Source of the DNA: Clostridiales bacterium | GTDB lineage: Bacteria > Bacillota > Clostridia > TANB77 > CAG-508 | Direction of reading: 5' to 3' | Assembly (NCBI GenBank): GCA_003534295.1 | Contig: DPDV01000008.1 | Coordinates: forward strand, 13,403 to 77,402 | DNA: 64,000 nt | In this document: positions 17,910 through 25,901 of the stretch, piece after piece | How the letters are laid out: every line of letters begins with the position of its first letter | Numbering within the stretch: the first letter of the stretch is position 1 | Notes under the pieces: model-generated | What the model saw: only the letters and a program-made list of their open reading frames with translations | Told to the model about the DNA's origin: nothing | The model's database searches: none | Translations under genes and position numbers: made by a program

Positions 17910-17940
17910 GGGTACCTATTATTTAGGTACCCCAGTTTTT
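17910..17940 (+). terminator. Terminator of leuS
   Basis: GGGTACCT (17910-17917) pairs with AGGTACCC (17925-17932), loop ATTATTT, and TTTTT follows at 17936-17940. Confidence 0.85.
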
Positions 17941-18025
17941 CATATTTTTTAGTAGTAACCCCTGTATAATTGGAAAATAATTGAAAAAATAGTAGAAAAT
18001 AAAATTGCAAAGTTTGATTTTAAAA

Positions 18026-19271
18026 TTATCTTTCCAAATCCCATTCTTTTTCCATTTCTTCATGTTTTATTTGTTTTTCTGGATCAAGAAAAGTATTAGT
18101 TTCTTTTTGAAAATCTCTAATTAAATTATCTTCTTCAGCAATATCAAATTTAACACAAATCCAATGTATGAATTTATCAATAGTTTCGTAGAATTTATCA
18201 ATTATTTTGTGTAATTTACTATTTTCTTTTTCTAATTTACTAACTTTATATTTGTATTCATACTCTAAATTATAAGATTTTTCTTGATATTCCTTTTCAA
18301 GTTCTTTTTTTCTGTTATCATATTTTAAATCAAGAGTATTATTTTTATTTTGATATTCGTGTTTTATTTCTTTTACAGTATTGTGTAATTTCTTGTTATC
18401 TGCAATGATTTTATCTCGTTCTTTTTGATATTTTACAGCCTCATCAACAATTTTGGATTGTTTTGATATTTCTTTATGCAATGATAAATTACATTATATA
18501 ATTCTTTAATTAAATCATCTTTAGGTTTTATGATTTCTTTTAGTATTTTTTCATCTCTTTTTGTTGAAAACTTACTAATTTCATTTATATTTGGAACTTC
18601 TGGTATTTCTAGTTTAATTTCTTTTAGAACTTTCTTAGTATTTTCATAATTTGTAATTTTCTTATATTCTTCAACTGTATAATGTTTTCTGTCAGTATCT
18701 TCTACAAACATACCGCTTTCTAAATTAAAACCCTTTGATTTTATATGATTAAAGTAGGCATCCTGTAATTTTCTATAACTGTCTTGACCTTTCCAAAAAT
18801 CTCTTGCACAAATTTTATCAATGTCGTTTCCATCTTTGTCTTTGGTATGAACAACAGGAACAAACATTAAGTGCATATGTGGTACACCTTCATCTAAATG
18901 TACCACTGCTGATATTATATTTTTTCTCCTAGATTCTTATAACTGCATATAAATTTATAACATTCATCAAAATATCTTTTGGTCTCTTTTTCTCCAATTT
19001 TATCAAAGAATGCTTGGTCAGATGTAAATATCATTTGACACATTATTATACTATTACTCCTAAGATGACCTTGCACATTATTTTCTTTTAAATATTTATC
19101 AAATTCTTTGGCGTATGTTAGTCCATTTTTTTTAATGTAATAATTTAAGTGTGTTTTTGTAGGAGCAATATCTTTATTAGTATGATTTTTTGCTTTTCTA
19201 TCATTATGAGTTCCTTTTCCATTTACTTCTGCTCGTGTTAATTTTTCATTTCTTACAATAACATGACTCAT
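18026..19271 (-). pseudogene. MobV-family relaxase (Pre/Mob), inactivated by two frameshifts
   Basis: MobV relaxases nick the transfer origin of mobilizable plasmids and elements. The protein begins MSHVIVRNEKLT and runs to CSYKNLGEK. One missing A in an A-run near 18912 shifts the frame; the next frame continues NIISAVVHLDEGVPHMHLMF, the family's metal-binding HxDExxPHxH motif. A second one-base change near 18490 shifts it again into a long coiled coil (HKEISKQSKIVDEAVKYQKE onward) typical of MobV C-termini. In-frame repair would give about 415 residues. A longer start at 19331 is possible but overlaps a hairpin. Confidence 0.9.
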
Positions 19272-19325
19272 ATCTCCTTGCCCCTCCTTCTTTGCTCGAG
19301 ATATTGTTTCAATGTCTAACACACT

Positions 19326-19371
19326 AGACAAACAAAGTTTGTCTGTGTGGCAGGGTTAGGCAATCCCACAC
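19326..19371. other. Possible transfer origin (oriT) hairpins
   Basis: Directly upstream of the relaxase, AGACAAAC-AAA-GTTTGTCT (19326-19344) is followed by GTGTGG...CCACAC (19345-19371) enclosing GGGTT/AATCC. MobV oriT sites lie just before mob and are hairpins, so the position fits. No nick-site consensus was identified. Confidence 0.4.
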
Positions 19372-20247
19372 CCCAAAACCTAAAATTTCTTAATTGCATT
19401 TTAGATTTTTCATAAAAATTTGCTTATTGCAATTTTTATGAATGTGAGCAAAAAAATAAATTTTTTACTCACAACCCAAAAGCATAAGCGCTTTTTGGCA
19501 TTTACTTTAGCAACTACTAAGCAGAAACTAGAGGAAGAGAGCTAAAGTGAATTAGGTGTAATAATCCCATTGTTACAAATAGAATTATTACGCCTATATA
19601 AGTAGAAACCGTCGGTCGTTCGCCTCGTTTCATAGGTAGTCTAGTAAGTAGCTTTGCTACTATAATTGTTGATACTACTAAAGTATCTTTGTTCATACTT
19701 GTCCAAACTTTTTACAATTATAAATCCACACCAAAATATGCCACCGAATACTCTTTTATTATTGTGAGTCTGTGTTCTAAAATCTCACTCACTCACCTTG
19801 TATAATTAGACTGCTTATACAAATACGAATGAACTTTATAGCATCGGCTCATTACACCTATCACTTTTTAAGAGTTTGTGGCAATTCTCTTTTAAACATA
19901 AAAAACTACCTGTAGCTTAAAAACTACAAGTAGTCTATGTTTATTCTATTTAATTAGCCATCACAATCGATTTAAGGCAATTTATTGTGAGGATAGAGTA
20001 ATTTTTTACGATAAAATTTTATAAAAAATTTTCAAAATCTATTTATCAATGGTAGATTATCTGTTATAATAGTTCATAAATAACATCTAACCAATATCTA
20101 ACCAAAACATTAAAAAATATGTTATTTTATAAATATTGTTTAATAGTAAGTTAGATAAATTAGTATGGGAAAAATGTTTGAGATAAAGCTATTTTAAGAA
20201 GTATTATATAATAATAAATAACAAAATATATAAAACACTTATAAAGG
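19372..20247. other. Non-coding right arm of the element
   Basis: No convincing gene. It contains hairpins: an imperfect CATAAAAATTTGC/GCAATTTTTATG pair near 19410-19440, GTGAG...CTCAC near 19444-19472, and an inverted repeat at 19894-19942 with AAACATA/TATGTTT ends and inner TGTAG/CTACA that may be a terminator. ATCTAACCA is repeated at 20085-20093 and 20096-20104, an 11-bp period like a short iteron. I see no replication gene, so an origin is only a possibility. Confidence 0.5.
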
Positions 20248-20323
20248 CTCTGACTCCGACATTCCTGTGTTCGAATCACAGTACCCCAACCACAAAGCAA
20301 CTAGTTAATTTGACTAGTTGCTT
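20248..20323. repeat. attR: right 76-bp direct repeat of the integrated element
   Basis: Identical to 10532-10607. It contains the 3' half of tRNA-Gln from the anticodon loop, its CCA and most of the terminator stem, and lies just before the 3' end of eno. The 5' half of the tRNA is absent, so no functional tRNA is made here. Confidence 0.93.
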
Positions 20324-20352
20324 CTTTCATTGCTTACTTTAGAATTCCTGTT

Positions 20353-21618
20353 TTATTTAATTTCTGCTTCTATATTTAATAGTCTATTATATTTAGATAC
20401 TCTATCTGTTCTACATGGTGCTCCTGTTTTTATCTGCCCCGAATTTGTTGCAACTGCTAAATCTGCAATTGTAGTGTCTTCTGTTTCTCCACTTCTATGT
20501 GATATTACCGCTTTATATCCATTTTTTTTGGCTAGTTCTATTGCATCTAATGTTTCTGTTAGTGTACCTATTTGATTTAATTTTATTAATATACTATTTG
20601 CAATTTTGTTGTCTATCCCTTTTTGTAGTCTTCTAGTATTTGTAACAAATAAATCATCCCCAACTAGTTGAATATTTTCTCCAATTCTATTTGTTAGCAT
20701 CTTCCAACCCTCCCAGTCTTCTTCAGCTAATCCATCTTCCACAGATATTATTGGATATTTTTCTGTTAAATCAACTATATATTCTACCATTTCTTCTCTT
20801 GTTTTAAATTCATTAGTTTTCCAAAAATAATATCCTTCTTTTTCAATTTTTTGTGCTTCTTCATACATTTCTGTTGCTGCCACGTCTATTGCTAAACATA
20901 CGTCTTTTCCAGCAATGTATCCTGCTCTCTCTATCGCTTCTAATATTATATCTATAGCTTCTTCCTCATTTTCTACTTTAGGGGCAAATCCACCTTCATC
21001 TCCTACAGCAGTTGATAACCCATTTGCTTTTAGCACTTTTTTTAAATTATGATATACTTCCACTCCCATTCGTAACCCTTCTTTAAAATTTCGAGCCCCA
21101 ACAGGCATTATCATAAATTCTTGAATATTTAAATTACTATCCGCATGTTTGCCACCATTTACTATATTCATCATAGGTATAGGAAGTTCTTTTGCATTTA
21201 TTCCACCTATATAATTATATAGACTCATTCCTAGAGAATTTGCTGCTGCCCTTGCAACCGCTATGGAAACACCCAATATAGCATTGGCTCCCAGTCTAGC
21301 TTTATTATCTGTTCCATCAATTTCTATTAGTTTTTTGTCTATTTTTACCTGTTCATATACATTCATTCCTTCTATTTCTCTTGCAATTTTTTTATTTACA
21401 TTTTGTACTGCTTGCAATACTCCTTTACCCAAATATCTTTCTTTGTTATCATCTCGCAATTCTACTGCTTCAAAGCTCCCTGTTGAAGCTCCTGATGGTA
21501 CCATTGCTACACCTGTAAAACCTCCTTCTGTTATTACTTCTACTTGTACAGTTGGATTTCCTCTAGAATCTAATATTTCCATTGCTTTTATGTTTTCGAT
21601 CTTTAAAAAATCTTTCAT
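20353..21618 (-). CDS. eno: Enolase
   Basis: Converts 2-phosphoglycerate to phosphoenolpyruvate. The 421 residues carry the N-terminal ILDSRGNPTVQVEV, GASTGSFEAVELRD, the metal ligands in LAIDVAATEMY, SVEDGLAEEDWEGW and VGDDLFVTNTRRL, and SHRSGETEDTTIADLAVA with ATNSGQIKTGAP. GAAGGGAG precedes the ATG. It is the last glycolytic gene of the cluster but is cut off from the others by two divergent non-coding transcription units, so it likely has its own promoter. Its 3' end now faces the attR of the element. Confidence 0.97.
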   Translation of the reverse strand: MKDFLKIENIKAMEILDSRGNPTVQVEVITEGGFTGVAMVPSGASTGSFEAVELRDDNKERYLGKGVLQAVQNVNKKIAREIEGMNVYEQVKIDKKLIEIDGTDNKARLGANAILGVSIAVARAAANSLGMSLYNYIGGINAKELPIPMMNIVNGGKHADSNLNIQEFMIMPVGARNFKEGLRMGVEVYHNLKKVLKANGLSTAVGDEGGFAPKVENEEEAIDIILEAIERAGYIAGKDVCLAIDVAATEMYEEAQKIEKEGYYFWKTNEFKTREEMVEYIVDLTEKYPIISVEDGLAEEDWEGWKMLTNRIGENIQLVGDDLFVTNTRRLQKGIDNKIANSILIKLNQIGTLTETLDAIELAKKNGYKAVISHRSGETEDTTIADLAVATNSGQIKTGAPCRTDRVSKYNRLLNIEAEIK

Positions 21619-21722
21619 TCTTTAATACTCCCTTCTTATATGATATATTTAAATATATTATATCTATTTATTAATTTTTTATTTAAAATTTCAATTGTTT
21701 AACATAATTTTGGTCAATAATG

Positions 21723-21751
21723 TTGACTTTTGTCTTATTATATATTATAAT
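21723..21751 (+). promoter_or_regulatory. Consensus promoter of non-coding RNA 1
   Basis: TTGACT (21723-21728), 17 bp, TATAAT (21746-21751). It shares the extended word TTGACTTTTG with the second promoter at 22136. Confidence 0.85.
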
Positions 21752-21757
21752 AATAAC

Positions 21758-22123
21758 TAGTTTGGGAGTAATCACTCCCACATATGTAAACATATATATG
21801 TATATATTTTTACATATGTATTCTGTCTACCAGAACATATATCTGGTAGATTTCGTCGAGAGCGATGCTCTCATCCAAGAAAGAAATGGGCTTTCATCGT
21901 CCACTTTACGTCTTTGGTGGTACGATGAGTCACCTCACAAATTTGCTCATTTCTTTCTTTTCGGGGTACTCACCATGTTCTCCTTGTTCACCTTGGTAGT
22001 TTCCCCCCTGTATTGTGTATCAGGTGAGTATCCCCGAAAAAAGAGGCATTTTTTCAAAATGGTTGTTTGGAAAGGACAGCCATACGCCTCTGCAAAAGAG
22101 ACACACGCAAGTGTGTCTTTTTT
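21758..22123 (+). ncRNA. Structured non-coding RNA 1, about 365 nt, unrecognised
   Basis: Between a consensus promoter and a strong terminator lies a chain of stems: GGGAGT/ACTCCC (21764-21779), an 11-bp arm at 21780-21819, CTACCAGA/TCTGGTAG (21827-21849), GAGAGC/GCTCTC (21858-21872), a 12-bp stem 21877-21888 with 21948-21959 that encloses TCATCGT/ACGATGA and CCAC/GTGG, a 14-bp stem with one bulge (21961-21974 with 22023-22037) closing a 48-nt loop, AGAGGC/GCCTCT (22042-22091), then the terminator AGACACAC-GCAA-GTGTGTCT with a T-run (22099-22123). Almost every base falls in or between helices. It is not tmRNA, RNase P or SRP RNA by their conserved words. An overlapping 139-codon ORF has no binding site and reads through the stems, so I discount it. 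Confidence 0.75.
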
Positions 22124-22135
22124 GCGTGGATTATG

Positions 22136-22164
22136 TTGACTTTTGATTTTCTTTGTAGTATAAT
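22136..22164 (+). promoter_or_regulatory. Consensus promoter of non-coding RNA 2
   Basis: TTGACT (22136-22141), 17 bp, TATAAT (22159-22164), immediately after the terminator of RNA 1. Confidence 0.85.
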
Positions 22165-22170
22165 TGTATT

Positions 22171-22490
22171 GTTACGAAGCAATCCGCTTCTGTAACATAA
22201 GAAGATGTGTTATACATATGAATTTATTTCATTTTTAGCGCATCTTCCAAAAGGAGAGAAAACTGCATAGTGCTTTCGGGGCATGCACATGTGGTATTGG
22301 GAAAGTTGTTATTTTTCTGCTTTGCCATACGGCTTTCCCTTTCTCTCTTTAAAAAAAACAATCAAATATTCTCCTTATAATCTCCGTACGTAAGGAGGAT
22401 ATTGATTGCTTACATAGCAGACAGAATAATAATATATTCCGCCATTCTGTCTGCATCAAAAAACGCACATACTTTGTGCGTTTTTTGTTT
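22171..22490 (+). ncRNA. Structured non-coding RNA 2, about 315 nt, unrecognised
   Basis: The predicted start coincides with the first stem, GTTACGAAGC/GCTTC-T-GTAAC (22171-22196). Then come GAAGATGTG/CGCATCTTC (22201-22247), a three-way junction closed by GAGAGAAA/TTTCTCTC (22254-22261 with 22340-22347) whose inner helix GGGAAAG/CTTTCCC stacks directly on it (22299-22305 with 22333-22339), a long arm CAATCAA...TTGATTG containing CTCCTTA/TAAGGAG (22359-22408), an 11-bp stem GCAGACAGAAT/ATTCTGTCTGC (22417-22454) and the terminator AAAAAACGCACA...TGTGCGTTTTTT (22458-22486). The terminator also serves the convergent GGGtGRT gene. No ORF of note. I do not recognise the class. Confidence 0.72.
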
Positions 22491-22509
22491 TATTTATGTT
22501 TGTTTTTTG

Positions 22510-23508
22510 TTATTTCATACTTTCCTCTACTGCAACTGCTATAGAAACGGTAGCTCCAACCATAGGGTTGTTTCCCATGCCAATCAATCCCATCATTTCT
22601 ACATGCGCTGGTACAGAAGATGAACCCGCAAATTGTGCATCTGAATGCATTCTTCCCATTGTATCTGTCATTCCGTATGATGCTGGTCCTGCTGCCATAT
22701 TGTCTGGATGTAAAGTTCTTCCTGTTCCTCCACCTGATGCAACTGAAAAATATTTTCTTCCTGCTTCTAATCTTTCTTTTTTGTATGTACCTGCTACTGG
22801 ATGTTGAAATCTTGTTGGATTTGTTGAGTTGCCTGTTATAGATACATCAACATCTTCTAGCCACATTATTGCAACTCCTTCTCTAACATCATTTGCTCCA
22901 TAGCATCTAACTTTGCTTCTTTCTCCATTTGAATATGCAATTTCTTCTACAACATTTACTTTTCCTGTATAAAAATCAAAATCTGTTTTAACATATGTAA
23001 AGCCATTTATTCTAGATATAACTTGTGCTGCATCTTTTCCTAATCCGTTTAATATAACTCTTAAAGGCTCTTTTCTTACTTTATTTGCAGATTTTGCAAT
23101 TCCTATTGCTCCTTCTGCTGCTGCAAAACTCTCATGTCCAGCTAGAAAAGCAAAACATTTTGTATCTTCACTTAATAACATTGATGCTAAATTTCCATGC
23201 CCCAAGCCTACTTTTCTGTCATCTGCAACTGAACCTGGTATGCAAAATGCCTGTAGTCCTTCTCCTATTGCCTTTGCAGCTTCATGTGCTTTTGTACAAC
23301 CTTTTTTTATAGCTATTGCAGCACCTAATGTATATGCCCAACAAGCATTTTCAAAACAAATAGTTTGAATACTTCTTGTTATTTCATATGGATTAAATCC
23401 TTTATCCGTACATATTTTTAATGCTTCATCGAAATCTTTTATTCCATATTTCTCCATTACTGGTTTTATTTGGTCTATTCTTCTTTCATAACTTTCAAAT
23501 AATGCCAT
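22510..23508 (-). CDS. GGGtGRT protein
   Basis: A 332-residue cytosolic protein named for its glycine-rich motif, visible here as ASGGGTGRTLHPDNMAAGPA near residue 268. The family is conserved in anaerobic Firmicutes and is regularly next to a NifU-like scaffold, as here (28 bp downstream of it). Other conserved-looking blocks are LGAAIAIKKGCTKAHEAA, GLGHGNLASMLLSEDTKCF, FLAGHESFAAAEGAIG and MIGMGNNPMVG-like glycines at the end. There is no membrane segment and no obvious catalytic signature. The function is unknown; pairing with the scaffold suggests Fe-S cluster or iron handling, by inference. Confidence 0.85.
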   Translation of the reverse strand: MALFESYERRIDQIKPVMEKYGIKDFDEALKICTDKGFNPYEITRSIQTICFENACWAYTLGAAIAIKKGCTKAHEAAKAIGEGLQAFCIPGSVADDRKVGLGHGNLASMLLSEDTKCFAFLAGHESFAAAEGAIGIAKSANKVRKEPLRVILNGLGKDAAQVISRINGFTYVKTDFDFYTGKVNVVEEIAYSNGERSKVRCYGANDVREGVAIMWLEDVDVSITGNSTNPTRFQHPVAGTYKKERLEAGRKYFSVASGGGTGRTLHPDNMAAGPASYGMTDTMGRMHSDAQFAGSSSVPAHVEMMGLIGMGNNPMVGATVSIAVAVEESMK

Positions 23509-23536
23509 TATTATTACCTCTTTCTATTTAATTATT

Positions 23537-24229
23537 TTATTCTTTTCTTGGATCTATTTTCTTTACGGCTTCATCAAATCTTCCATATTTGCCACTTGCT
23601 TTTTCTATTGCTTCCATTGGTTCTATTCCTGCTTTTATATTTTGCATCATTTTTCCAATATTTACATACTTGTATCCAATTATTTGATCATTTTCATCTA
23701 AGCCTATCTCAGTTATGTACCCTTCTGCTAATTCTAGGTATCTTGGTCCCTTTTCTAAGGTTGAATAAATTGTTCCAATCTGACTTCTGTTTCCTTTTCC
23801 TAAGTCTTCCATTCCCGCACCTATTGGTAATCCATTTTCTGAAAATGCTGATTGTGTTCTTCCATATACTATTTGTAAAAACAATTCCCTCATTGCAGTG
23901 TTAATTGCGTCACATACTAAGTCTGTATTTAACGCCTCTAGCAATGTTTTTCCAACTAAAATTTCACCTGCCATTGCTGCAGAATGTGTCATCCCACTAC
24001 ATCCTATTGTCTCTATTAATGCTTCTTGTATAATTCCATCTTTAACATTTAATGTTAATTTACAAGCTCCTTGTTGTGGTGCACACCAGCCAACACCATG
24101 TGTTAAACCAGATATATCTTTTATTTCTTTGGCTTTTACCCATTTTCCTTCTTCGGGAATTGGAGCAGGTCCATGGTCAACACCTTTTGCTACCTTACAC
24201 ATTTCTTCTACTTCCTTTGAATAAATCAT
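23537..24229 (-). CDS. Iron-sulfur cluster assembly scaffold-like protein (NifU/IscU N-terminal type)
   Basis: About 230 residues. GVGWCAPQQGACKLTLNVKD and IETIGCSGMTHSAAMAGEIL resemble the NifU_N/IscU fold, and the Cys residues could hold a nascent cluster, but the exact three-Cys pattern of classical IscU is modified. It is longer than IscU and has a C-terminal part (DENDQIIGYKYVNIGKMM, ASGKYGRFDEAVKKIDP). I start at MIYSKEVEEMC because GAGAGGAG lies 8 bp upstream; an in-frame ATG 36 bp earlier precedes that site. It pairs with the GGGtGRT gene and lies inside the glycolytic cluster. Confidence 0.8.
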   Translation of the reverse strand: MIYSKEVEEMCKVAKGVDHGPAPIPEEGKWVKAKEIKDISGLTHGVGWCAPQQGACKLTLNVKDGIIQEALIETIGCSGMTHSAAMAGEILVGKTLLEALNTDLVCDAINTAMRELFLQIVYGRTQSAFSENGLPIGAGMEDLGKGNRSQIGTIYSTLEKGPRYLELAEGYITEIGLDENDQIIGYKYVNIGKMMQNIKAGIEPMEAIEKASGKYGRFDEAVKKIDPRKE

Positions 24230-24325
24230 TTTCATTTCTCCTCTCATTATTGTATTAATTTTCAAATATCTAGTTCTAAACTATAAATTTTATTAAAAAG
24301 AATTGCCAAAATATTGGCAGTTCTT

Positions 24326-25858
24326 TTATTGTATTATTAATGATTCTCCTGTCATTTCTTCCGGTTTTTCTAATCCCATTATATCTAACATTGTTGGTGC
24401 TAAATCAGCTAATTTGCCTGATTTTAATTTTACATCATCTTTGCCAACTAATATCAGTGGAACAGGATTTGTTGTATGTGCCGTATGAGGTTCTCCAGTT
24501 TTGTAATCTATCATTTGTTCTATATTTCCATGGTCTGCAGTTATAAGTAATGTTCCATTATTTTTTTGAACTGCATCTACCACTTTGCCAACACATTCAT
24601 CTATTGTTTCAAGTGCTTTTATTGCTGCTTCAAGATTTCCTGTGTGTCCTACCATATCTGGATTTGCGTAATTTAAAATTATACAATCATATTTTTTTGA
24701 ATTAATTGCATTTACAACTTTTTCTGTTACTTCATATGCACTCATTTCTGGTTTCATGTCATATGTTTCTACTTTTGGTGAAGGTACTAATATTCGATCC
24801 TCGCCTTTATATTGTTTTTCCTCTCCACCATTAAAAAAGAACGTTACATGAGCATATTTCTCTGTTTCTGCTATTCTTAATTGTGTTAATCCTTTATTTG
24901 ATATATATTCTCCAAATGTATTTTTTAAAGCTGTAGGTTTAAATGCAATTTTAACATTTGGCATTTCCTCATCATATTGTGTAAAACATACGTAATACAA
25001 ATTCAAATCTTTTTTTGTCTCAAAGGCTTCAAATTCTTTATCAACTAATGTTCTGGTTATTTCTCTTGCTCTGTCTGGTCTAAAATTAAAGAATATTACT
25101 GAATCATTTTTTTCTATTTTTGCAACCGGTTCTTCTTCATTACATATTATTGTTGGTTCAACAAATTCGTCAAACACTTCTTTTTGATATGAATTTTCTA
25201 TTGCTGCAATTGCACTTGTAGCTTTATTACCAATTCCGTTTACTAGCATGTCATAAGATTTTTTTACTCTTTCCCATCTTTTATCTCTATCCATACTATA
25301 AAATCTGCCTGAAATTGTTGCTATTTTTCCAACACCTTTTTCCTGTATTTTTTCGTTTAATTTCATTATATATGTTTCTGCTGATGCAGGTGGAGTATCT
25401 CTTCCATCTAGGAAACAATGTATAAATACATTTTCAAAATCCTTTCTTTTAGCCAACTCTAGCAATGCATATAAATGTCTTATATGGCTGTGTACTCCTC
25501 CATCAGAAAGGAGCCCCATTATATGCAATTTTGAATTATTTTTCTTACAATTTTCTATTGCCTCTGTAAATTCTGGTATACTAAAAAAATCACCGTCTTC
25601 TATTGTTTTTGTAATTCTAGTTAATTCCTGATAAACAACTCTTCCTGCCCCTATATTTGTGTGTCCCACTTCTGAGTTTCCCATTTGTCCTTCTGGAAGT
25701 CCTACTGCTAATCCACTTGTATATATTTCCGTCATTGGACATATTTTCTTTAGTTTATTTATATTAGGCATTTCCGCCATTTCTATTGCATTTCCATTTT
25801 TGTTTGGATTATTACCGAAACCGTCTAATATCATTAGCATTGTTAGTTTATTACTCAT
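24326..25858 (-). CDS. gpmI: 2,3-bisphosphoglycerate-independent phosphoglycerate mutase
   Basis: Interconverts 3- and 2-phosphoglycerate with two metal ions (Mn in Firmicutes). The 510 residues show MILDGFGNNPNKNGNAI with the first metal-binding Asp, MGNSEVGHTNIGAGRVV with the phosphorylated Ser, HCFLDGRDTPP, YSMDRDKRWERV, NFRPDRARE and the second metal site NYANPDMVGHTGN and ITADHGNIEQM. In Bacillus relatives this enzyme is pH- and Mn-sensitive, which is a family property. It lies 43 bp after tpiA in the same direction. Confidence 0.97.
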   Translation of the reverse strand: MSNKLTMLMILDGFGNNPNKNGNAIEMAEMPNINKLKKICPMTEIYTSGLAVGLPEGQMGNSEVGHTNIGAGRVVYQELTRITKTIEDGDFFSIPEFTEAIENCKKNNSKLHIMGLLSDGGVHSHIRHLYALLELAKRKDFENVFIHCFLDGRDTPPASAETYIMKLNEKIQEKGVGKIATISGRFYSMDRDKRWERVKKSYDMLVNGIGNKATSAIAAIENSYQKEVFDEFVEPTIICNEEEPVAKIEKNDSVIFFNFRPDRAREITRTLVDKEFEAFETKKDLNLYYVCFTQYDEEMPNVKIAFKPTALKNTFGEYISNKGLTQLRIAETEKYAHVTFFFNGGEEKQYKGEDRILVPSPKVETYDMKPEMSAYEVTEKVVNAINSKKYDCIILNYANPDMVGHTGNLEAAIKALETIDECVGKVVDAVQKNNGTLLITADHGNIEQMIDYKTGEPHTAHTTNPVPLILVGKDDVKLKSGKLADLAPTMLDIMGLEKPEEMTGESLIIQ

Positions 25859-25901
25859 TTTAATTAATATTCCTTTCTTTAACGCGTAAAATTATATTTT
25901 A

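Larger units (their letters stand above)
10532..20323. mobile_element. Degenerate integrative mobilizable element in tRNA-Gln
   Basis: An element of about 9.7 kb between identical 76-bp repeats. From the left it holds a broken tyrosine integrase, an excisionase-like gene, a broken HTH-type gene, three intact cargo genes on the plus strand (a zinc-finger-like protein, a nucleoside phosphorylase, a leucyl-tRNA synthetase) and a broken MobV relaxase with a non-coding right arm. Integrase, excisionase and MobV together suggest an element that integrated by itself and was mobilised by a helper. The mobility genes carry several independent inactivating changes, so the element looks immobile now, while the cargo frames are open. 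No plasmid replication gene was seen. Confidence 0.88.

Noticed and set aside
19372..20247. CRISPR-like or iteron array
   Set aside because: Only two 9-bp direct repeats are present; no regular spacer-repeat structure exists anywhere in the window.
20248..20323. A second tRNA-Gln gene
   Set aside because: Only the 3' part from the anticodon loop is present; the acceptor 5' strand and D-arm are missing. It is the attR copy.
21720..22139. A 139-codon plus-strand ORF over RNA 1
   Set aside because: It has no ribosome binding site, starts inside the promoter, and runs through perfect inverted repeats and the terminator; the structure explains the lack of stops.
21758..22490. tmRNA, SRP RNA or RNase P RNA
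   Set aside because: The tmRNA tag and 5'/3' acceptor, the SRP GGAAGGAAGCAGC word and the RNase P GAGGAAAGTCC word are all absent.
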